Positions 5,217 to 9,936 of a stretch of DNA of 9,936 nucleotides are shown piece after piece. The notes below the pieces were generated by a model, which saw only the letters and a list, made by a program, of their open reading frames with translations, was not told where the DNA came from and ran no database searches. How positions within the stretch are numbered: the stretch's first letter is position 1; every line of letters starts with the position of its first letter. The stretch lies in NCBI GenBank assembly GCA_025935735.1, contig JAICUS010000182.1, positions 1 to 9,936 on the forward strand, given 5' to 3'. Origin of the DNA: Solirubrobacteraceae bacterium. Lineage in GTDB: Bacteria; Actinomycetota; Thermoleophilia; Solirubrobacterales; Solirubrobacteraceae. A program made the translations under genes and the position numbers.

Positions 5217-7475
5217 CATCCGGCCCATCAGGCGCAGGCAGCCGGCCTTGGACAGCGGCTCGTTGAGGTTCCCGCACTTGGGCGACTGCACGCAGGACGG
5301 GCAGCCGCTCTCGCACGGGCACTCGCCGACGAGCCGGCGGGCGTCGGCCACGAGGGTCTCGAACGCCTCGTAGCCGCGGCGCGCGATGCCGATCCCGCCG
5401 GGGTGGCCGTCGTAGATGAAGATCGTCGGCCCGCCGGTCTGGGCGTGGAAGTTGGTGGAGAGCCCGCCGATGTCCCAGCGGTCGCACATGGCCAGCAGCG
5501 GCAGCACGGCGATCTGCGAGTGCTCGGCGGCGTGCAGCGAGCCGAGCAGCTCGTTCAGCGGCTCCGCGGACTCCGGGAGCTCGTACCACAGCGCCTGGGT
5601 GGCGAACGAGCTCGGCGGCAGGTCGAGGCCGACGAGGTCGATCGGCTCGTGGTCGCTCAAGCGCCGGCGCTGATAGGCCAGCACCTGGTCGGTGACGATC
5701 ACGACGCCGAACGACAGCCGCACGCCGAGCGTCTCCCGCGTGGCCAGCACCCGCTCGATCCGCGTCTCGGTCTCGCGCTTGGGCTGCGTGTACCAGTCGC
5801 CGTTGAACGGCGCCACGAGCGCGCGCTCCGACGCGAGGTCCAGGGTGGACACCTGGAACGAGCTGCCGCCGTGCAGGTAGATCGCGCCGTCGTGGACGGT
5901 CGACGGCGCGCGCCGGCGGTCGACGTTGCCCAGCACCTCGCCGGAGGTGGTGTCGACGATCGCCACGGCGTCCGGCCCCGCGCTGCGCAGCGAGACGCCG
6001 CCGGCCGGGAACCCGTCGGGCCGGCGCGGGACGTAGGTGCCGTCGGGGCGCCGGCGCAGCTCGCCCTCGCCGACCAGCACCTCCGCCATCTCCCGCCAGC
6101 CCGAGCCCAGGATCGCGTCGTCCTCGTGCGAGAGCGGCGCCTCGTGCGCGGCGCACAGCAGGTGCGCGGCGTAGAGCTGCTCGTTGAACGGGTCGAGGAT
6201 CGCCGCCTCCACCGGGCGCTCGAGGAACTCGTCCGGGTGGCGGCAGAAGAACTGGTCGAGCGCGTCCTCGCCGGCCACGTACACGGCCAGCCCGCGCCCA
6301 CGCCGGCCGGCGCGGCCCCACATCTGCCGCAGCGAGGCCACCGTGCCGGGGAACGTGACGCAGATCGCCGCGTCCAGCGCGCCGATGTCGATCCCCAGCT
6401 CCAGCGCGTCCGTGGACACGACGCCCAGCAGCTCGCCCGCCACCAGCCGGTGCTCCAGCTCGCGCCGCTGCTGCGGCGTGTAGCCGGCGCGGTAGGGGGC
6501 GATCCGCTCGGCGAGCGCCGCGTCGCCGTCTGCGCGCAGCCGCTGCTGGGCGAAGCGGGCGATCAGCTCGACCGCCTTGCGCGACTTCATGAACACGATC
6601 GTCCGCGCGCCCTCCTGCACGAGCTCGGCCAGCAGGTCGGCCGCCTCGGCCAGCGCCGAGCGCCGCGCGCCCGTCTCCTCGTCGGTCACCGGCGGGTTCC
6701 ACATGGCCACGCTGCGCTTGAAGCCCGGTGAGCCGTCGCGGTCGACGACCCGGATGTCCTCGAGCCCGGTCAGCCGGACGGCCAGCTCCGCCGGGTTGGC
6801 GACCGTCGCGCTGGCGAGCAGGAACCGCGGCGCGGTGCCGTAGGCGTCGCACACGCGCCGCAGCCGGCGCAGGACGTTGGCCACGTGCGAGCCGAACACG
6901 CCGCGATAGACGTGCGCCTCGTCGACCACCACCACGGCGAGGTTGGCGAAGAAGTCCGCCCACGCCGCGTGGTTGGGCAGGATGCCGACGTGCAGCATGT
7001 CCGGGTTGGTGAGCACGAGGTTCGCCCGCCGCCGGATCGCCGAGCGCTGCTCGCGCGGCGTGTCGCCGTCATAGATCGCCGGCCGGGCGCGCTTGACGCC
7101 CAGCGCGTGGATGGCCCGCGCCTGGTCCTGGGCCAGCGCCTTGGCCGGGTAGAGGTAGAGCGCCCGCGCCCGGGTGTCGCCCGAGAGCATGTGCAGCGTC
7201 GGCAGGTTGAAGCACAGCGACTTGCCGGACGCGGTGCCGGTCGTGGTGATCGTCGGGCCGTCCATCGCCGCGTAGAGCGCCTCGACCTGGTGGCTCCACA
7301 GGAAGTCGATCCCGGCCGCCCGCAGCCCGCGCGCGACGTCGGGGTGCAGCTCCGGCGGGAGCGCCTCCATCCGCGGCTCGCGCGCGTGGACCATCGCCTG
7401 GCGGACCAGCCGCTCGTCCGCGCGGCCGGCCTCCAGCAGCGCGTCCCAGGGCTCGATGTCGCGGACGACGACCAT
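5196..7475 (-). CDS. mrfA: MrfA/YprA-family DEAH-type helicase with C-terminal Cys cluster
   Basis: A 759-residue superfamily 2 helicase. Visible motifs are a Q-like FLWSHQ (58-63), Walker A GTASGKS (80-86), DEAH (185-188), SAT (222-224), TIVFMKSR (292-299), TDALELGIDIG (355-365) and QMWGRAGRRG (384-393). The C-terminal half ends in a DUF1998-type region with C719, C721, C725 and C728 (CPCESGCPSC), plus C734. Family members such as B. subtilis MrfA, about 750 residues, act in repair of mitomycin C damage and translocate 3'-5' on DNA; mycobacterial relatives are Rv3649-type proteins. Length and domain order are complete. It starts 12 bp after the SRPBCC gene stop on the same strand, so the two are probably cotranscribed; only a weak GGA precedes ATG 7475. 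The stop lies inside the 3' end of the convergent M23 gene. The symbol is a family-level call; the biochemical role is inferred. Confidence 0.92.
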   Translation of the reverse strand: MVVVRDIEPWDALLEAGRADERLVRQAMVHAREPRMEALPPELHPDVARGLRAAGIDFLWSHQVEALYAAMDGPTITTTGTASGKSLCFNLPTLHMLSGDTRARALYLYPAKALAQDQARAIHALGVKRARPAIYDGDTPREQRSAIRRRANLVLTNPDMLHVGILPNHAAWADFFANLAVVVVDEAHVYRGVFGSHVANVLRRLRRVCDAYGTAPRFLLASATVANPAELAVRLTGLEDIRVVDRDGSPGFKRSVAMWNPPVTDEETGARRSALAEAADLLAELVQEGARTIVFMKSRKAVELIARFAQQRLRADGDAALAERIAPYRAGYTPQQRRELEHRLVAGELLGVVSTDALELGIDIGALDAAICVTFPGTVASLRQMWGRAGRRGRGLAVYVAGEDALDQFFCRHPDEFLERPVEAAILDPFNEQLYAAHLLCAAHEAPLSHEDDAILGSGWREMAEVLVGEGELRRRPDGTYVPRRPDGFPAGGVSLRSAGPDAVAIVDTTSGEVLGNVDRRRAPSTVHDGAIYLHGGSSFQVSTLDLASERALVAPFNGDWYTQPKRETETRIERVLATRETLGVRLSFGVVIVTDQVLAYQRRRLSDHEPIDLVGLDLPPSSFATQALWYELPESAEPLNELLGSLHAAEHSQIAVLPLLAMCDRWDIGGLSTNFHAQTGGPTIFIYDGHPGGIGIARRGYEAFETLVADARRLVGECPCESGCPSCVQSPKCGNLNEPLSKAGCLRLMGRMLGRPGL

Positions 7476-7487
7476 GTGGGTCCGATG

Positions 7488-7871
7488 CTACGAGACGGCC
7501 AGCGCCGCGCGGATCGCCTGCTCCCAGTGTGCGAGGTCGGGGTCGAACGGCTCGTCGCTCAGCGCGGTCGTCTCGTAGGTCACGTCGGCCAGCGTGTCCG
7601 GCCCGTCGGGGCGCAGCCGGACCTCGACCGTGCCCGCGCGCACGCCCGGCAGCACCCGCGCGTAGCGGACCCGGTCGGGCTCGCGGTCCACGACCACCCA
7701 GGTCGAGGCGCCGGTGAGGAAGACGGTGCCGGGCGCGGCGCCGTCGCCCGCCTCGCCGGCCGGGAACACCGGGTCCCAGCCGGGCGCCCAGGCGCGCTCG
7801 CCCACCGGCGTGAACAGGTGCAGGGCGCGCCCGATCGGCAGCGGCACGCGGAGCGTGTGCGAATGGGTCAT
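7488..7871 (-). CDS. SRPBCC-fold protein (START/Bet v1-like)
   Basis: A 127-residue protein with features of the SRPBCC ligand-binding fold: an N-terminal strand and helix (SHTLRVPLPIGRALHLF), the subfamily-like signature TPVGERAWAPGWDP (21-34), alternating strands through about residue 103, and a C-terminal helix (DLAHWEQAIRAALA, 112-125). Such proteins bind hydrophobic ligands or act as cyclases/hydrolases; no specific ligand can be named. ATG 7871 is chosen because the homologous-looking fold begins there; the frame stays open to 8165, but that extension lies antisense to another gene. GAGG abuts the start codon with no spacer, so the mRNA may be leaderless. It lies just upstream of the MrfA-family helicase, and only 6 bp separate its start from the divergent plus-strand gene. 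Confidence 0.82.
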   Translation of the reverse strand: MTHSHTLRVPLPIGRALHLFTPVGERAWAPGWDPVFPAGEAGDGAAPGTVFLTGASTWVVVDREPDRVRYARVLPGVRAGTVEVRLRPDGPDTLADVTYETTALSDEPFDPDLAHWEQAIRAALAVS

Positions 7872-7881
7872 CCTCGGATGA
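7868..7881. promoter_or_regulatory. 14-bp inverted repeat containing two divergent start codons
   Basis: TCATCC (7868-7873) and GGATGA (7876-7881) are perfect inverted arms separated by TC. The left arm contains the minus-strand ATG (7871-7869) of the SRPBCC gene, and the right arm contains the plus-strand ATG (7878-7880) of the acidic protein. The dyad could be a shared operator or a by-product of two divergent ATG contexts. Neither gene has room for its own leader, so promoters must lie within the opposite coding region. Confidence 0.35.
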
Positions 7882-8237
7882 TGGCCCGCCTGCGCTGCGT
7901 GTTCTACGACCCGGAGGCGGTGGACGAGGACTCCCGGCTGAGCGAGCGCGCGCTGGAGGCGTGCGCGCGCGCGGACGTGCGCGTGTTCGCGCGGTCGGGC
8001 GACGGCGAGGTCGAGCACGAGGGGGAGCTGCGCCCGATCGAGCTCGTGATGCGCGCCCACGCGTTCGCGCCGGAGGAGTGCATCGGGGTCGGCGCCGCGC
8101 TCGCCGACTCGCCCGTCGGCACGGTGTGGGTCGGCCCGCTGGACCTCGAGGTCCGCGGCGAGCACGTGCAGGTGGCCGAGGACGGCGACGAGCTGCTCTA
8201 CAACGCGGTCATCGCGGAGCTGGCCCGGCGACGCTGA
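7878..8237 (+). CDS. Unrecognised 119-residue acidic protein
   Basis: I do not recognise the family. The sequence is soluble, with no signal peptide or membrane helix, and rich in Glu and Asp. It reads as alternating strands and helices: RLRCVFYDPEAVDEDSRLSERALEACARADVR in outline, then a conspicuous CIGVGAALADSPVGTVWVGPLDLEV segment, ending in a helix (LLYNAVIAELARRR). Nearly all codons end in G or C, which supports it as a real gene rather than a shadow of the opposite strand. Start is ATG 7878 or 7881; no Shine-Dalgarno is visible, so leaderless translation is likely. The same frame is open far upstream, but that part is antisense to the SRPBCC and helicase genes. Its 3' end overlaps the convergent egtD by 29 bp. 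It may share a control region with the SRPBCC gene; no function can be assigned. Confidence 0.7.
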   Translation: MMARLRCVFYDPEAVDEDSRLSERALEACARADVRVFARSGDGEVEHEGELRPIELVMRAHAFAPEECIGVGAALADSPVGTVWVGPLDLEVRGEHVQVAEDGDELLYNAVIAELARRR

Positions 8238-9198
8238 GCGCGAACAGGTCGTCCGGGTCGGTCATCCAGGCGCGCAGCGCCAGCCCGGCGGCGGCGAGGT
8301 CGGCCTCCACGCGCTCGCGGGTGAACTTCGCGCTGATCTCGGTGCGCAGCTCCTCGCGGTTGGCGAAGTGCACGGTGATCCCGAGCTTCCCCACCTCCAC
8401 CACCTGCGGGCGCAGCGCGCGCAGCCGCATCTCGATCCACTCCTGCTCGCGGTCGTAGAACGCGACGTGCTCGAACGCCTCGACGTCGAAGTCGGCGTCC
8501 AGCTCGCGGTTGATCACGGCCAGCAGGTTGCGGTTGAACGCGGCGGTGACGCCGGCCGAGTCGTTGTAGGCGGCCTCGAGCACCGCCGGGTCCTTCACCA
8601 GGTCGGTGCCGAGCAGCAGCGCGTCCTGCGGGCGCAGCGCCCGGCCCAGCGCGCGCAGGAACTTGCGCCGCGAGCCCGGCGGGAAGTTGCCGATCGTCCC
8701 GCCCAGGAACGCGATGATCCGCGGCCCCTCGGCGGGCGGGAGCGCGCCCAAGTGGCGCTCGAAGTCGCCCACGACGCCGTACACGCGCAGCCCCGGGTAG
8801 CGCTCGACCAGGTTCTCCGCGCTCTCGCGCAGCACGACCTCGGAGACGTCGAAGGGCACGTAGCGGTCGAGCGTCCCGGCACAGCGCATGGCGTCGAGCA
8901 CCAGCAGCGTCTTGGTGGGCACGCCGCTGCCCAGCTCGACCAGCTCGGCCGCGCCCGTCTCGCGCACGATGTCCGCCGAGCGGGCCTCGAGGATCGCCCG
9001 CTCCGAGCGCGTCGGGTAGTACTCCGGCAGCCGCGTGATCTCGTCGAACAGCCGCGAGCCCTCGGTGTCGTAGAAGTGCTTGGGCGGGATCTCCTTGAAC
9101 GGCCGGGTGAGCCCGTCGAGCACGTCGAACGCCAGCGTGCGCTCGTCGGCGCCGAGCCGCGAGACGATCGTGATGTCGCTGCTGCTCACGGCCTTCAT
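8209..9198 (-). CDS. egtD: Histidine N-alpha-methyltransferase EgtD
   Basis: A 329-residue SAM-dependent enzyme that trimethylates the alpha-amino group of L-histidine to hercynine, the first step of ergothioneine synthesis. Visible features are the PPKHFYD segment (Y43), LPEYYPTRSE (58-66), SAM-binding ELGSGVPTKT (88-97), PFDVSE (115-120), GGTIGNFPPG (166-175), YNDSAGVTAAFNRNLL (211-226) and RTEISAKF (285-292). Residues matching the known substrate contacts of mycobacterial EgtD appear conserved: a Tyr near 60, N171, E287 and S289, assigned by motif from memory. The length is typical (about 320). ATG 9198 overlaps the TGA of egtB as ATGA, so translation is probably coupled. A longer open frame extends upstream to 9615, but it is a shadow of egtB. 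The stop overlaps the 3' end of the convergent acidic-protein gene. Confidence 0.96.
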   Translation of the reverse strand: MKAVSSSDITIVSRLGADERTLAFDVLDGLTRPFKEIPPKHFYDTEGSRLFDEITRLPEYYPTRSERAILEARSADIVRETGAAELVELGSGVPTKTLLVLDAMRCAGTLDRYVPFDVSEVVLRESAENLVERYPGLRVYGVVGDFERHLGALPPAEGPRIIAFLGGTIGNFPPGSRRKFLRALGRALRPQDALLLGTDLVKDPAVLEAAYNDSAGVTAAFNRNLLAVINRELDADFDVEAFEHVAFYDREQEWIEMRLRALRPQVVEVGKLGITVHFANREELRTEISAKFTRERVEADLAAAGLALRAWMTDPDDLFALSVAGPAPR

Positions 9199-9936
9199 CG
9201 CGCGATCCTCACCCCCGAGAACAGCTGGCGGCGCAGCGGCAGGTCCCAGTTGCGGAAGTGCGGCGAGGCCACCCGCGGGTGGGTGGCGCAGGAGCCGCCG
9301 CGCAGCACCCGGTAGCGGTCGCCGAAGAACACCTCGGAGTACTCGCGGTACGGGTGGGCGACGAAGCCCGGGTAGCCGGCGAAGACGCTCGCCGTCCACT
9401 CCCAGACCTGGCCGATCGCCTCGATCTGGCCCCAGGTCGCCGCCTTCTCCCACTCGGCCTCCGTCGGGAGGCGCGCCTCGTGGGCGCGGGCGAAGGCGTC
9501 GGCCTCGAACCAGGAGACGTGGACGATGGGCGCGTCCGGGCTCCCGGCCTCGGCCGCGGCGTGGTGGGTGATGTCGTACTGCTCCTTCCACGCCCAACCC
9601 TCGTCCGACCACCATTCGCGGCGTTCATAGCCGCCGCCCTCGGCGAAGCGCAGCCAGGTGGCGTTGGTGACCGGCGTGCGGCCGATCGTGAAGCGGGAGG
9701 TCCAGGCGCCGTGGCGCGGGCGCTCGTTGTCGTAGGCGAACCCGTCCGGGCCGGCACCGAGCTCGAACGGACCCTCGGGCACCTCCACAAGCTCCAGCCC
9801 GCTCCCGGGGACGACCCGGGGGCCGGTGAACGAGGGCGGCGCGATACCGGCGAGCGTCATCGCCTGCAGCATCGTCTCGGTGTGCTGGAGCTCGTGGCGG
9901 ATGACGAGCTCATGCAGGATCTCGTCCCTCACGGGC
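9195..9936 (-). CDS. egtB: EgtB sulfoxide synthase, N-terminus outside window
   Basis: The C-terminal part, about 247 codons, of the non-heme iron enzyme that joins hercynine to a thiol (gamma-glutamylcysteine or cysteine) with O2 in ergothioneine synthesis. The visible part opens in the DinB-like domain, with the iron motif HELQHTE (HX3HXE; nt 9896-9876) supplying two of the three His ligands. The formylglycine-generating-enzyme-type fold follows: VPEGPFELG, RLPTEAEWEKAA, GQVWEWTASVF, RVLRGGS and the terminal FRNWDLPLRRQLFSGVR. These are typical of EgtB. About 150-190 N-terminal residues, including the third His ligand, lie beyond base 9936; the frame is open to the edge, so GTG 9932 is an internal codon. 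It overlaps egtD by 4 bp. No egtC lies between them. Which thiol donor it prefers cannot be told here. Confidence 0.94.
   Translation of the reverse strand, partial: PVRDEILHELVIRHELQHTETMLQAMTLAGIAPPSFTGPRVVPGSGLELVEVPEGPFELGAGPDGFAYDNERPRHGAWTSRFTIGRTPVTNATWLRFAEGGGYERREWWSDEGWAWKEQYDITHHAAAEAGSPDAPIVHVSWFEADAFARAHEARLPTEAEWEKAATWGQIEAIGQVWEWTASVFAGYPGFVAHPYREYSEVFFGDRYRVLRGGSCATHPRVASPHFRNWDLPLRRQLFSGVRIAR

Noticed and set aside
5403..7877. Plus-strand frames opposite the helicase, including an in-phase upstream extension of the acidic protein
   Set aside because: Antisense to a helicase with complete motifs and rich in Arg, Gln and Val of shadow type; only the part from 7878 has proper coding character.
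9199..9615. N-terminal extension of EgtD
   Set aside because: This portion is an out-of-phase reading of egtB; ATG 9198 in the ATGA overlap gives the usual EgtD length.

Overview
The window is high-GC, densely packed bacterial DNA with a strong G/C third-position preference in every real gene. Gene content (ergothioneine genes egtB and egtD, an MrfA/YprA-type helicase with a C-terminal Cys cluster, a DUF5317 membrane protein, a GGDEF-EAL protein) fits an actinobacterium. A Thermoleophilia/Solirubrobacterales member is my best guess, but it is inferred from composition and gene set, not from a marker gene. I see no phage, IS, CRISPR or integrase signal; this looks like core chromosome.

Left end (1-1956, minus strand): a DUF5317 membrane protein and an MFS transporter overlap by one base (TGATG). 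Just downstream on the same strand is tRNA-Phe(GAA) at 100-172. The MFS frame has no stop codon before the tRNA. It stays open through the tRNA and off the window edge, which is the oddest feature here.

Centre-left (1957-4322, plus strand): a divergent, relatively AT-rich intergenic region leads into a 29-codon hydrophobic mini-ORF with a near-perfect Shine-Dalgarno. A 9-codon mini-ORF follows, then a strong hairpin (2224-2254), then a 681-residue membrane-anchored GGDEF-EAL protein with intact diguanylate cyclase, I-site and phosphodiesterase motifs. This leader is the best candidate in the window for undescribed regulation: structured leader, two tiny ORFs and a hairpin ahead of a c-di-GMP enzyme.

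Centre-right (4383-7871): a secreted M23 (LytM-type) peptidase on plus converges, with a 21-bp overlap, on a minus-strand pair. That pair is an SRPBCC-fold protein followed after 12 bp by an MrfA-family helicase.

Right end (7878-9936): an unrecognised 119-residue acidic protein on plus starts 6 bp from the divergent SRPBCC start. Both ATGs lie in a 14-bp inverted repeat. Its 3' end overlaps by 29 bp the convergent egtD, which is translationally coupled (ATGA) to the truncated egtB at the window edge. EgtD trimethylates histidine to hercynine, and EgtB adds the thiol donor by oxidative C-S bond formation; together they make the ergothioneine precursor.
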